From: Balaenoptera acutorostrata
Taxonomy: Eukaryota; Chordata; Mammalia; Artiodactyla; Balaenopteridae
Assembly: GCF_949987535.1 (NCBI RefSeq)
Contig: NC_080068.1
Coordinates: 79,447,254-79,511,253, forward strand
Reading direction: 5' to 3'
Length of the DNA: 64,000 bases
A program made the position numbers and the translations under genes. Position 1 is the first letter of the stretch. Every line of letters starts with the position of its first letter. This document shows positions 1-11,853 of this stretch, one piece after another. The notes beneath the pieces are model-generated. The model did no database searches, had not been told where the DNA came from, and saw only the letters and a list, made by a program, of their open reading frames with translations.

Positions 1-992
1 AATATCATTTTGTGGTAGAAGGAATTTTGCACAGAGCTGCCATAAATGAAAAGTTGATTCTTAGGCAAAATGTTTTACACATGCAATAGTGTAATAATGC
101 TTTATATTTTATAATGGTTTATGGGTCACCAGGAGCAAGTTTATATAACCTCATTTTATACAGTTCGATATTGATTAAACTAAGGGCACATAATTGTTTT
201 GTCTTTTTTAAAAATAATTTTAATCACAATAAGAGTTGCCTTATGAAATGAGTTGACTTGTTACCTGATGTATTTCATAGAATAAAATATCTAGTAAGAT
301 TATTTAGATGATAAGATAAAAGAGTTCCTGAAGTGCTAAAATTAACCTTGAGAGTTTCCCATGTAGTCTTACCCTTTCTGTCAGTTAGTTGTGTCTTTTT
401 TCCATTCTTATATTCTATTCCCTTTAATTTCTAAGATAAATATTATAAAATGATTTTTACTTGTAAATTATTTATCGATACACTGTCTTTAACATGTCAA
501 ATGAATTCAAAAGGAATCTTAATGAGGAATAATGTATTCACCAGGTTTAATAGACTTGATTTCAAAATAATAAATCCTCTGAAGGCCTAAGTTAAAAATA
601 GAGCACTGTGTTTGATCATTCTTCATCAAGAATGTACCTGAATAATCATTACACAGAATATTCAGTTATTATAATTACATAGTATAAGCTATTTAGTCTA
701 ACTTTAGCAAAGAAGGGGAACTTCTTTAATGGTGTTTGGGACTTTTAATGACTTTGCATCGGTTTGCACTGGCAAGATAGCTTATTCTAGCTTTCAGTTT
801 ATTGGAAAGGCAGCTTATACTAAGACACAGTAGTTAATATAACGGTTTCATACTCTTATATTGCATTAGATAATAGAGATATAAAAGGGTATGGATATAT
901 TTTTATTCAGAGCTTCTTGAAATTAAGGGAGCTGGGTTGTTCCAAATAAGAGATGTTTTACCAACCTGGTTTAGGTGGACTTACAGTGTTTA

Positions 993-1013
993 AGAGAGAG
1001 AGAGAGAGAGAGA
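993..1013. repeat. (GA)n microsatellite
   Basis: An uninterrupted run of about ten GA dinucleotides. It is short and probably only mildly polymorphic. Confidence 0.85.
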
Positions 1014-1992
1014 CCTGGTTAACTCATATAAATCTCAGTGATCTTTTATTTATTTATTCTTTCACTTATGAATAGTGTCTAACTGTACTAGGAACCCAAG
1101 GCTACAAAAATGAAGGCAATTCTTCCTTCAAAAAGTTTTCAGTCAAGGGGAGGACTGACTGGTAAATAATTAAATACAATACTGTAATTATGAAAATAGC
1201 AACGTTAAAAAGATGCAATGGGAACATAAAAGTTGCTTCCAGTCCTGTCTGGGGGAGGATGTTTCTTCCATTTTCATTCACAAAGAGAAATAATTGTCAG
1301 AGTTCTAATGATCACCTAATATTTCTCCTTAGCTACTTGCAGGAGCACTTTCTAGAAGAAGCAATTGTTATTGATTTTCAAATAAAATATACTCGTATTT
1401 ATATCTCAGAAATTCTTGAAGCCAGAAATTTTAGTGAGTTATGTGAGTATATTCCTGACTGTGGAGACGAGGACCAGGAATAGCACAGATGAAAACACCT
1501 CATACCTAATTTCATCTAGCTGTTTTGACTTCCTCTCTTACTTTTAAGAGCCAAACTGACATACACTATGTTTACCAGCTTTCATTTCCCTTCCACTTCA
1601 CACTTTCTGATGGAAATGGCTGTATAGTGAGCAGTGAAATGGAAGAAAACAAAGGATAAAGGAACCTCAAATACTTACAAACTATAGGATAAACCCTGAA
1701 GTATATGAGCGTATGTACATATTACTTATGTCTGTATTATAAAGACCAGTGTAATCAGGGTAACTGCAATCAATTTGAGAAATTCTTATCTTAGTTCTCA
1801 AAAAATGGGCACTTTATTTTCTTATTGGCTGATGCATTAATAATTTAATCAGTAATCCCCAATCAGGTTTGGGATATAGTCATGACTATTAAAAAAAGTT
1901 TTAAAAAAATTTAACAAATATTTATACATACATATGCAGGTATTATATACCAAGTACTTTTACATATAATAACTCATTTTAACTCATTAAAT

Positions 1993-2153
1993 ATTTCAAC
2001 TCATTAATGATGAAGCATCATTCTCAAGGGAGACTATTCTGAAAATCTACAGGAAATCATCATTCTCAAGGGAGACTATTCTGAAAATCTATTTCAACTC
2101 ATTAATGATGAAGCATCATTCTCAAGGGAGACTATTCTGAAAATCTACAGGAA
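1993..2153. repeat. Local 98-bp duplication with a partial middle copy
   Basis: A segment beginning atttcaactcattaatgatg and ending in acaggaa occurs at 1993-2055 and again at 2091-2153, offset by 98 bp. Between them (about 2056-2090) is a third, partial copy of its second half (catcattctcaagggagac onward). The copies are almost identical, so the duplication is recent relative to the surrounding DNA. The arrangement of full, half and full copies suggests two slippage or template-switch steps. Confidence 0.9.
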
Positions 2154-4046
2154 GAAGGAATAAGCCTAGATGGATAAATTTGCTTTTTTTTTAAGATTTT
2201 ATTTCTTACTGAATTTTCTGAATCATTATAGTTTTAAAATGGCTACTAATGGACATGGTATTTTTACATATATATCTTAGACATACGTACTGGCAAAAAA
2301 AATACTGCTGGAAATAATGCTTTTCACTGCTTTGGCAGAATTGGCCTTATTCTCTCATAGGCGAGGTTACAATACCAATAACCCTTGCTTGGGAAGCTTT
2401 CTCACTACATGTCTCATTCATTTGCATTGGTAGATAAATGTTCTCTCAGAATATCTTTTTTGTTTTTATAGAAAAAATGGCTTTCTCTAAAACATTAATA
2501 TGGTAATGTATATTCCCCTTATACCGCTCTGTTTCTTTCCTCCATAGCACTTACCACCTATATTATTGACTTATTTATTGTTTATATTTTTTGTTGCCTG
2601 ATTTCTCCAAATAGAACATAAGCTCAATGAAAATGAGTTTTTTTTGTCTGTTTTGTTCATATTTCAAGCACTTAGGACGTACCCGCCACATTAGAAGGCA
2701 CTCAATTTGTGCTTAAGTGAAATTTCTGAGTCATATTGTAAAGGAAATAAAAAATATTATAAAGGAAATAAAAAAGAAAATGCTTTCTGGAAGGAAGCAT
2801 TTCCCATCAGACCCTCACAACCATCTTTTAATTTAGGTAGGCCAGGCGTTATTATCCTCATCTTACATTTTTGAAACATAAAATTTCACCACAAACCTAG
2901 AACTTTTAGGTTGTGCAGCCTCTGAAATTTACTTCACAGAATCTTTTACTTAAAAGATATGCATCACTTTACCCTGAATCATTTAGCTACCATTTTTTTC
3001 CCCAATGGAGAATTTCACAGTGTGCATTTACTTTCCTTGTTTTGACAAATAAAACCAGCAGTCTCTTTCTTATGTCCCAAACCTGCCATTCATATACTGC
3101 GACCATAGGTTAAAAGTGATCCCAAACCTTGCCCCTTCCTCCTAGGAAATATTTTATATTGTCTTTCCCAAATGATCTCTGAATAAATCCATACTCTCTC
3201 TAGACTGCCCTGTTCCTAATCTGGTTAACACCATGGATGTATCATCCATACACAACATGATATTTTTTCACCCTTTCCCGCTCAATATTACTAGAGAAGC
3301 TTCAACTATTGTACTCAAATGGAAATATAATTGAGTTTTTGCTATTGAAATTGATACTCTTTTGAGTCTATGCCAGTTGTTAAAGAAGCAGACCTGTGAC
3401 CAAAGGAAAGCAATATATATTAACTAACCTCTTTGTAAATTAGGCAGCTAAGCCATGAACTTCTATCCTCGCAACCAATATGCATATTTTAATTGTTGTG
3501 GAATAGAAATTTATCATGGCATATCTTTTATGCAGTTTATGTGGTTAGAGGCAAGCATTTTTTAATTAAAAATTTTAAATTTAAGTATAATTGAGTTACC
3601 ATATTATATTAGTTTCAGGTGTACAACATAGTGATTTGATATCTTTATATATTACAAAATGATTGCCACAATAAGTCTAGTTACCATCTGTCACCATACA
3701 AAGTTTTTACATATTATTGATTATATTCCCTATGCTGGACATTACATCCCTGAGAGTTATTTATTTTATAACTGGAAGTTTGTACCTCTTAATCTCCCTC
3801 ATCTATTTCACTCTTCCCCTCACCCCTCTCCCCTCTAACAACTACCAGTTTGTTCTGTATGAGTCTGTTTCTGTTTTGATATGTTTGTTTTGTTTTTAGA
3901 TTCCACATATAAGTGAAATAATACAGTATTTGTCTTTCTCTGTCTGACTGATTTTACTTATATAATACCCTCTAGGTCCATCCATGTTGTCACAACTGTC
4001 AAGATTTCGTTATTTTCTATGGCTGAGCAATATTCCATTGTATATA

Positions 4047-4283
4047 CAATTGACCCTTAAACAACACAGTTGTTAGGGGTGCTGACCCTCCTTAAAGTAA
4101 AAAATCCATGCGTAACTTATAATTGGTCCTTCAAACATGTAGTTCCTCCATACCCACCGTTCTGCATCTGCAGATTCAGCCAACTGTGGATCTTGTAGTA
4201 CTGTAGTATTTACTATTGAAAAAAATCCATGTAGAAGTTTGGACCCATGCAGTTCCAAACCTGTGTTGTTCAAGGGTCAACTA
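4047..4283. mobile_element. MER8-like Tigger-type MITE inside the antisense L1
   Basis: A roughly 237-bp block with terminal inverted repeats: left end caattgacccttaaacaac, right end gttgttcaagggtcaac. The interior has the characteristic ctgcagattcagccaac and gtagtactgtagtattta text of the non-autonomous pogo/Tigger family I know as MER8. It sits at a TA dinucleotide and splits L1 text that otherwise reads continuously (attccattgtata on the left, tgtataccacat on the right), so it inserted after the L1. The family name is from memory. Confidence 0.8.
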
Positions 4284-5988
4284 TGTATACCACATATTGT
4301 TCATCTATTCATCTGTCAATGGATACTTAGGTTGCTTCCATATATTGGCTATTGTAAATAATGCTGCAATGAATATAGGGATGCATATATCTTTTCAAAT
4401 TAGTGTTTTTGTTTTCTTTGGAAAAATACCCAGAAATGGAATTGCTGGATCATATGGTAGTTCTATTTTTACTTTTTGAGTAACCTCCATACTATTTTCC
4501 ATAGCAGCTGCACCAGTTTACATTCCCACCAGTAGTGCACAAGGGTATCCTTTTCTTCACATTCTTGCCAACACTTATTTGTTGTATTTTTATAACAGCC
4601 ATTCTGACAGGTGTGTGGTGGTATCTTATTGTGATTTTGATTTGCATTTCCCTGATGATTAGTCATGTTGAGCATCTTTTCATGTGTATGTTGGCCATCT
4701 GTATGTCTTCTTTGGAAAATGTTATTTGGGTCCTTGGCCCATTTTTAATTTAGTTGTTGGATTTTTTGATGTTGAATTGTATGAGCTCTTTGTGATATTA
4801 ACCCCTTATCAGATACACTGTTTGCAAGTATCTTCTCTCATTCAGTAGGCCACCTTTTCATTTTGCTGATATTTTCCTTCACTGTGCAAAAGCCTTTTAG
4901 TTTGACATAGTCCTGTTTGTTTATTTTTGCTTTGGCTTCCCTTGCCTGAGGAGACAGATCCAAAAATATTAATAAGACCAATATCAAAGAACTTACTGCC
5001 TATGTTTTCTTCTGGAAGATTTATGGTTTTAGGTCTTACGTTTGTCTTTAATCCATTTTCAGTTCATTTTTGTATATGGTGTGAGAAAGTACTCTGGTTC
5101 GATTGTTTTGCATGTATCGGTCCAGTTTTTCCAACACTATCTATTGAAGAGGCTATCTTTTCCTCATTGCATATTCTTGCCTCCTTTGTCATAGATTAAT
5201 TGACCATTTAAGTGTGGGTTTATTTCTGGGCTCTCTATTCTGTTCCATTGATCTATGTATCTGTTTTTGTGCCAGTAATACTCTTTGGTTACTGTAGCTT
5301 TATAGTATATTCTGAAATCAGGGAGTGTGATACCTCAAGCTTTTCTTGTTTAAGATTTTTTTTTTTTTTTGAACTATCCGGGGTCTTTGTGGTTTCCATA
5401 CAAATTTTCAAATTATTTGTTCTAGCTCTGTGAAAAATGCCATCCTTGCATCTCTGGGATAAATCCCACTTGATCATGGTGTATGATCCTTTTAATGTAT
5501 TGTTGAATTTGGTTTGCTAATATTTTCAGTGATATTGGCCTGTAATTTTCTTTTTGTGTTTGGTGGTGTCTTTATCTGGTTTTGGTATCAGAGTGATGCC
5601 ATCCTTGTAGAATGAGTTTGGAGGCACTCCTTCCCTTTAAATTTTTTGAAATAGTTTAAGTAGGATAGGTATTAACTCTTTTTAAATGTTGGGTGGACTT
5701 TACCTGCAAAGCTCTCTGGTCCTGGACTATCGTTTCTTGGGAGTTTTAAAATTACTGATTCAATTTCATTATTGCTAATCAGTCTGTTCATACTTTCTAT
5801 TTCTTCCTGATTTGGTCCTGGGAGAGTAAACGTTTCTAGGAATTTATCCATTTCTCTAGGTTGTCCTTTTTATTGGTATATAATTGTTTGTACTAATCTC
5901 TTATGATCCCTTTGTATTACTGTGATGTTGGTTGTAACTTCTATTTCATTTCTGATTTTATTTATTTGGGCTCTCTCTCCTTTTCTCT

Positions 5989-6290
5989 CTCTCTCTTTTT
6001 AAAATTTTATTTATTTATTTATTTATTTTTGGCTGCGTTGGGTCTTTGTTACTGTGTGCAGGCTTTCTCTAGTTGCGGCGAGCAGGGGCTGCTTTTCGTT
6101 GTGATGTGAGGGCTTCTTATTGAGGTGGCTTCTCTTGTCGCAGAGCATGGGCTCTAGACACGCAGTCTCAGTAGTTGTGGTGCATGGGCTTAGCTGCTCC
6201 GCGGCATGTGGGATCTTCCCGGACCAGGGCTTGAACCCATGTCTCCTGCATTGGCAGATGGATTCTTAACCACTGCGCCACCAGGGAAGC
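5989..6290 (-). mobile_element. CHR-type tRNA-Glu SINE, antisense
   Basis: The reverse complement has the tRNA-like head (start gcttccctggtggcgcagtg, B-box ggttcaagccc) and the CHR body, with an A-rich (aaat)n tail appearing as (attt)n at 6003-6030. Direct repeats tctccttttctct flank it at 5976-5988 and 6291-6303. They lie in L1 text and are interpreted as the target-site duplication. Confidence 0.93.
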
Positions 6291-7479
6291 TCTCCTTTTC
6301 TCTTGATAGTCTGGTGAAAGGGTCATCAATTTTGTTTATCTTTTCCAAGAACCAGCTCTTAGTTTCATTGATCTTTTCTGGGTTTTTTTTTTTCCAGTCT
6401 CAATTTCATTTATTTCTGCTCTGATCTTTATGATTTTTTCCTTCTGCTAACTTTGTCTTCCTTTTCTGGTTCCTTTAGGTGTAAGGTTAGATTGTTTACT
6501 TATTTTTCTTGTTTCCTGAGGTAAGCTTATATCGCTATAAACTTTCCTTTTAGAACTGCTTTTGCTGCACCCCATAGATTTTGGATTGTTGTGTTTCCAT
6601 TTTCATTTGTCCAGGTATTTTTTGATTTCCTCTTTAATTTCTTCAGTGACCCATTGGGCACTTAGTGGCATATTGTTTGGCCTCCATGTGTTTGTGTTTT
6701 TTGCAGTTTTTTTCTTGTAGTTGATTTCTAGTCTCATACTGTTGTAGTCAGAAAAGATGCTTGATAAGATTTCAATCTTCTTAAATTTACTGAGACTTGT
6801 GTTGTGGCCTAGCAAGAGATCTATCTTGGAGAACATTTTATGTTCACTTGAAGAGAATGTGTATTCTGCTGCTTTTCTATGGAATGTTTTATGTATATCT
6901 ATTAAGTCTATCTGCTCTAATCTGTTGGCCAGTGTTTCCTTATTGATATTATGCCTGGATGATCTGTCAATTGATGTAAGTGCGGCGTTAAAAGTCCCTC
7001 ACTGTTGTTGTGTTACTGTCAATTTCTCTCTTTACATGTGTTAATATGTGCTTTATGTACTTAGGTGCTCTTATGTTGGGTGCATATATGCTTAGAGTTG
7101 TTTTACCTTCTTGGATTGATCCCATTATCATTACATAATGTTCTTCTCTGGCTCTTGTTATAGTGTGTTTTGAAGTCTATTTTGTCTTATATAATTATTG
7201 CTACCTCAGTTTTTTTGTTTCATTTGCATGGAGCATTCTTTTCCATCCCCTCACTTTCAGTCTGTGTGTGTCTGTAGATCTGAAGTGAGTTTCTTGTAGG
7301 CAGCATGTATATGAGTTTTGTTTTTGTATGCATTCAGCCATGCTATATCTTTTGATTGGAGTATTTAGTCCACTTAAATTTAAAGTAATTATTGATAGGT
7401 ATGTACTTACTGACATTTTGTTAATTGTTTTGGGGTTGTTTTAGAGTCCTTTTTTGTTCCTTTCCTCTTCTTTTGCTCT

Positions 7480-8993
7480 CTTCTCTTGTGATTTGATGAT
7501 TATCTTTAGTGTTATGTTTGAGTTCCTTTTTCATTTTTTGTGTGAGTATCTATTATAGATTTTTGGTTTGTAGTTACCAAGAGGTATATATGACAACCTG
7601 TAATACATGTAATTGTTTTAAGTTGATGATCTGTTATGTTTGCATGTATTATAATAACCCTGCATTTTTACTATCCCCCAAATGTTTAATGCCTTTGACA
7701 TCATATTTTACATTTTTTTGTTTTGTGTATCCCTTAACTACTTACTGTAGATATAGATGATTTTACTACTTTTGTTTTTTAACCATCATAATATAAGTGG
7801 TTGATCTACTGTTTGCTTTCACCAATGAGATTTTTCCTTTTGTAACTTCATATTTCTAGTTGTGGTCTTTCTTTTCCACTTAGAGAAGTCCCTTTAATAT
7901 TTCTTGTAAAGCCAGTTTAGTGGTTCTGAACTCTTAGCTTCTGCTTATCTGTAAAACTCTTTATCTTTCCTACAAATCTGAATGATAACCTTGCAGGATA
8001 GAGTGTTCTTGGTTGTAGGTTTTTTTCCTTTCATCATTTTGAATATATCCCTTCTGGCCTGCAAAGTTTCTGCTGAAAAGTCAGCTGAGAGTTTTATGGG
8101 CGTTTCCTTAAAAGTAACTAGTTGCTTTTCCCTTGCTGATTTTAAGATTCTCTTTATCTTTAATTTTTGCCATTTTAATTATAATGTGTCTTGGTGTGGA
8201 CCACTTTGGGTTCATCTTATTTGGGACTTTCTGTACTTCTTGAACCTGGATGTCTATTTCCTTTCCCAGGTTAGGAAATTTTTTAACTATTATGTCTTCA
8301 AATAAATTATCTGCACATTTCTCTCTTTCTCTTCTCCTGGGATCCCTATAATGCAAATATTAGTATGTTTGAAGTTGAAAAAAATTCCTTTTTCTGTTCA
8401 ACTTGGATGATTTCCACTACTTTGTCTCCTAGTTTGCTAATCTGTTTCTCCGTATCATCTAATCTATTGTTGATTCCTTCTAGTGTGTTTTTTACTTCAG
8501 TTATTGTATTCTTTAGCTTTTGGGTTCTTCTTTATATTTTCTCTTTGTTAAACCTCTCACTGTGTTCATTTATTCTTCTGAGTTCATTGAGCATCTTTTT
8601 TTTTTTTTTAATTTATTTTTTTGGCTGTGTTGGGTTGTCGTTTCTGTGCGAGGGCTTTCTCTAGTTGTGGCAAGCGGGGGCCACTCTTCATTGTGGTGCG
8701 CGGGCCTCTCACTGTCGCGGCCTCTCTTGTTGCGGAGCACAGGCTCCAGACGCACAGGCTCAGTAATTGTGGCTCACGGGCCTAGTTGCTCCGCGGCATG
8801 TGGGATCTTCCCAGACCAGGGCTCGAACCCGTGTCCCCTGCATTGGCAGGCAGATTCTCAACCACTGTGCCACCAGGGAAGCTCCATTGAGCATCTTTAT
8901 GATCATTGCCCTGAATTCTTTATTGGGTAGATTGCTTATCTCAACTTCACTTAGTTCTTTTGGGATTTTGTCTTTTTCCTTTGTTTGGAACAT
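7480..8993 (-). pseudogene. L1 ORF1 remnant, split by a SINE
   Basis: The minus-strand start at 8993 reads MFQTKEKDKIPKELSEVE, matching the N-terminus of L1 ORF1 in the other copies here. A SINE (8599-8883) interrupts it about 36 codons in. The C-terminal RNA-binding part is seen at 8356-8108 (FPNLGKEIDIQVQEVQKVPN, TPRHIIIKMAKIKDKE). Stops and frameshifts prevent a full product. Normal ORF1p is about 300 aa. The downstream limit is approximate. Confidence 0.75.
8599..8883 (-). mobile_element. CHR-type tRNA-Glu SINE, antisense
   Basis: The reverse complement starts with the tRNA-Glu-like head and carries the B-box ggttcgagccc. The body continues through the acagaaacgacaacccaac end and a poly(A) tail, seen as a T run near 8599-8612. 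The 14-bp repeat cattgagcatcttt flanks it exactly (8585-8598 and 8884-8897). It inserted into L1 ORF1 text. Confidence 0.95.
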
Positions 8994-10012
8994 ATTCCTC
9001 TGTCTCCGGATTTTGCCCAGTTCTCTGTGTTTATTTATATGTATTTGTTAGGCCATTTACATTTCCCAATCTTGGAGAAGTGGCCTTATGTAGGAGAAGT
9101 CTCATGGGGCCCAACAGAACACTCCTTCATAGTCACTGGAGCTATATGCTCTAGGGGTACTTCCTACTTGGCTGTGTGGGCCCTTCTGTTGTTTTGGGGC
9201 CAACTACTGTTTGCACTCTGGTAGGCGGGGCTGGCCCCTGGCTGGTTGGCTGCCAGGCTCTGCTTGTGTGGTGGCTGCTGGCCAGCTGGTGGAACCAGAT
9301 CCTGGTGTAGCTGGCTGTGGGGCCTGCGGGGGCCTGGTGCTAGTGGCTGGCCTGCTAGTGGGTGGGTAAGCCCCTGATGCTAATAGGCTGCAGGGAGGAC
9401 TCCAAAATGGCACTTTCCAGCACCTGTGTTCTTGTGGTAGAATGAGCTCCCAAGAATGGCTGCCACCAGCATCTATGTCCACAAGCAAGAATCCCAGGTG
9501 CTTCCCACGTTGCTGGGAGGCTCTCCAGGATCAGCCTGACCCAGGCTTCTTTCAAATTACTACTTCTGTGCTGAGGCTTGGGGGGTGTGAGATTTTCAGT
9601 GGTGTCTCTGTTTCCTACAGCCCTCTGACTCTCCCATATGTAAACCACTCTGGCCTTCAAAACCAAGTGTTCTGGGGGGCTCATGTTTTTGGTGCAGAAC
9701 CCCTGGGCTAGGGAGCCCAAAGTGGGGCTCAAACCCCTTGCTCCTTGGCGAGAACCTTTGCAGTTGTGATTATGCTCCCATTTGTGGGCCACCTACCTGG
9801 AGGCATGGTCTTGACTGTACCACGTCTCTGCTCCTCCTTCCCATCTAATTGTGCTTTCTTCTCTATATCTTTAGTTGTGAAAAATCTTTTCTGCTAGTCT
9901 TCAGGTTGTTCTCATTGATAGTTGACCTATAAATATTTGTAATTTTCGTGTGCTCATGGGAGGATGTGAGCTCAAGATCTTCCTACTCTGCCATCTTGTC
10001 TACACCTCTGGC
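8994..10012 (-). promoter_or_regulatory. L1 5'UTR of the antisense element
   Basis: About 1 kb between the ORF1 start and the L1 5' end. It is noticeably more GC-rich (9200-9560) than its surroundings, with repeated ctggctgg text. In an active L1 this region holds the internal Pol II promoter. On the minus strand it begins near the typical caagatggcagagtagg text. Open frames here (for example minus 9355-9792) are GC-driven and show no family features. Confidence 0.7.
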
Positions 10013-10860
10013 AGCTAATATTTTTAAATTGCTGAATTTAGCTACAGAATATCCAGTAATGATGAAAGATCTTTAGAAACAATTGGCTACGTTTTGTTCG
10101 GTTTGACTATGTTTTTAAAGACATAATTTACATACAATAAAATGGAAAGGTCTTAAGTGTTCAGTTTCATGAATTTTCACAGTTGTATGCACCTATCTAT
10201 CACCCCATACAAGGTACAGATTGTCATCACTCTCAGGAAGATTCCTTCTGCTCTTTCCGATCAAATCTCCTTCCAACCCCAAGGCAACTTTCTGGCCTAG
10301 CTCACCATAGTTTAGTTTTGTCCCTTCTTATACTTGGTTTTTTTTAAAAAAAATATTTATTTATTTATTTATTTGGTTGCACCAGGTCTTAGTTGAGGCA
10401 TGCGGGATCTAGTGCCCTGACCAGAGGATTGAACCCAGGCCCCCTGCACTGGGAGCGTGGAGTCTTAACCACTGGATCACCAGCGAAGTCCCTTATACTT
10501 TGTATAAATGGAATAATCACAAAGTATCTACTTTTGGTCTGGCTACTTTAGCTTAGTATAATGTTTCTGAGATTCATCCATGTTATTGAGTGTATCAGTA
10601 GTTCCCTTCTGTTTATTGTCAAGTAGCCCATTGTCCAAATACACTACAATTGTCCTTTCAACCACTGGGTTGTTTCCAGTTTTTGGCTATTATAAAAATG
10701 CGGTTATGAACATTCTTCTACAAATCTTTGTATAAATATATGTCTTCATTTCACTGGATAACCATCTAGTAGTGAAATAGCTGAGTATATTTAATTTTAT
10801 AAGAAATCACCAAATGCTTCTCCAAAGGAGTTGTACTCACTATATCTCATGGTAAGATTT
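10013..10860 (-). mobile_element. Old L1M 3' fragment, antisense, split by a short SINE
   Basis: Text such as gagattcatccatgttatt, gggttgtttccagtttttgg and ttatgaacattcttctac is the reverse of the C-terminal/3' part of ancient mammalian L1 elements. It is interrupted at 10336-10490 by a short SINE and resumes after it. No reading frame is preserved. The borders are approximate. Confidence 0.7.
10336..10490 (-). mobile_element. Short CHRS-like tRNA-Glu SINE, antisense
   Basis: A roughly 150-bp SINE with a (attt)n tail and the diagnostic caccaggtcttagttgag ... gattgaacccaggcccc ... cttaaccactggatcacc text. This is the shorter cetartiodactyl tRNA-Glu SINE type. The near-repeats cttatacttgg and cttatactttg on both sides (about 10325-10336 and 10491-10501) fit a target-site duplication. 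The subfamily name is uncertain. Confidence 0.8.
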
Positions 10861-11853
10861 ATCTTCTCTGGTTTATATTTAATATATTGGAGCAATAACA
10901 CTTAGAATATATACATTGTCTAAAATAATCCATGCTTCCTTAGAGTTCCCTGACAACTGATTAACAGAGGAATAACCTAGGTATTGGGAAAATATGACAT
11001 AAAGTAGTTTCTGGAGCTCCTATTGTGGGCCAAACAATGAAGATTTTATTATAAATTCTCACTTACTTTTGAAGGTCAACAGATAGATGAGACTTCTGTT
11101 CTTGCAGTCATACTTTGAAAAACACTTCTGGCACAAAATATCTAAAAATACAAGATAAAACATATTAAAAACATTAAAAATACATAGTTGAACCGATCAG
11201 AAAATTTAAAAACTCCTTAATGATGGAAAATGACTAGAAATTACAAATCTAAGTGGATAAGCAAGAGTGAAGAAATTGGTCACCTCAGGAGTATCTACCA
11301 ATTCCTGGTGGCTAGAGTCTCAGTTTCATTGGGCCATACATGGGCAGGACATGTAAGTCTGGGACCCAAAAGATGATATGCTCCATGAAAGAGTAATCAA
11401 GGAAAATAACCTGTTGGTTTGTAAGTAAATTTTGTAAGGAAAAAATTCCTTTGAGAGTCTGTGAACACAAGATGGTCATAATTTGGATACTGAGGGTCAT
11501 TGTCTATGAAGTGTGAAAAGCCCAATCCAAAAATTTAATTTAAACTGATTTTGGATTAATGGTGCCATTAGACATCAAGTAGAGGCAAATACAATCCTCT
11601 CTGGAGGAAAATACCTTCAAACCAGATCTCAGATATTCCTGAATAAAATTCTAAGGAACATGAGCTACTATCAAAAATCTTAAAACATATTAAGACTCCA
11701 GTTGACAAGCATCAACAGAAACAACAAATATAATCAGATCTTTAAAGAATTCAGATATCAGAATTATGAGATATAAAATATAAAATAAGTATTTAATTTG
11801 TTTCAATACATTAAAAGTGGTATCAAAATGTATGATTAAGAAACAAGATTATT

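Larger units (their letters stand above)
1..3570. other. AT-rich non-coding DNA, intron 1 or upstream of TMEM156
   Basis: No coding region can be supported here. Open frames (for example 1190-1483) are short, match no family I know and lack splice or codon support. Recognisable pieces are a (GA)n run at 993-1013, a weak L2-like fragment around 1050-1180, a local duplication at 1993-2153 and an old L2/MIR-like 3' end around 2560-2715 (cagcacttag-type text followed by a ggcactcaat motif). The remainder looks like unique or fully decayed sequence. Whether this is TMEM156 intron 1 or intergenic DNA depends on where the unseen first exon lies. Confidence 0.6.
3897..7416 (-). pseudogene. L1 ORF2 remnant (endonuclease / reverse transcriptase), broken
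   Basis: The minus-strand start at 7414-7416 is followed by the N-terminal endonuclease signature (YLSIITLNLSGLNTP, then CCLQETHF and KVRGWKRM). The endonuclease C-terminal part is seen at 6836-6603 (LLGHNTSLSKFKKIE, SDYNSMRLE). The C-terminal zinc-knuckle-like region is at 4675-4469 ([18 protein letters not shown]). Frameshifts, stops, a SINE and a MER8-like element interrupt it, and the RT core including FADD is deleted near 5435. Intact ORF2p would be about 1,270 aa; this copy cannot encode it. Confidence 0.85.
3571..10012 (-). mobile_element. Near full-length L1 retrotransposon, antisense, inactive
   Basis: Read on the minus strand, this is an L1 in canonical order: 5'UTR (about 10012-8994, starting near the typical caagatggcagagtagg text), ORF1 remnant (8993 to about 7480), ORF2 remnant (7416 to about 3897) and 3'UTR (to about 3571). 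It is interrupted by a MER8-like element (4047-4283) and two CHR SINEs (5989-6290, 8599-8883). The minus-strand frames carry many stops. A large part of the reverse transcriptase is missing: near 5435 the sequence jumps from the text after the RT palm to the GFIPG-type region, skipping roughly 0.85 kb that includes the FADD active-site box when compared with the L1 at 41855-47332. It is older than the two sense L1s in this window. Confidence 0.9.

Noticed and set aside
1190..1483. 97-codon open frame
   Set aside because: No recognisable domain, no splice or promoter context, and composition like the surrounding non-coding DNA.
8520..8930. 136-codon frame and similar frames at 36650, 45264 and 54867
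   Set aside because: They are read through CHR SINE bodies, which give the same recurring peptide-like text in every copy. They are not genes.
9355..9792. 145-codon minus-strand frame and neighbouring long frames
   Set aside because: They lie in the GC-rich 5'UTR of the antisense L1, and their length is explained by base composition.
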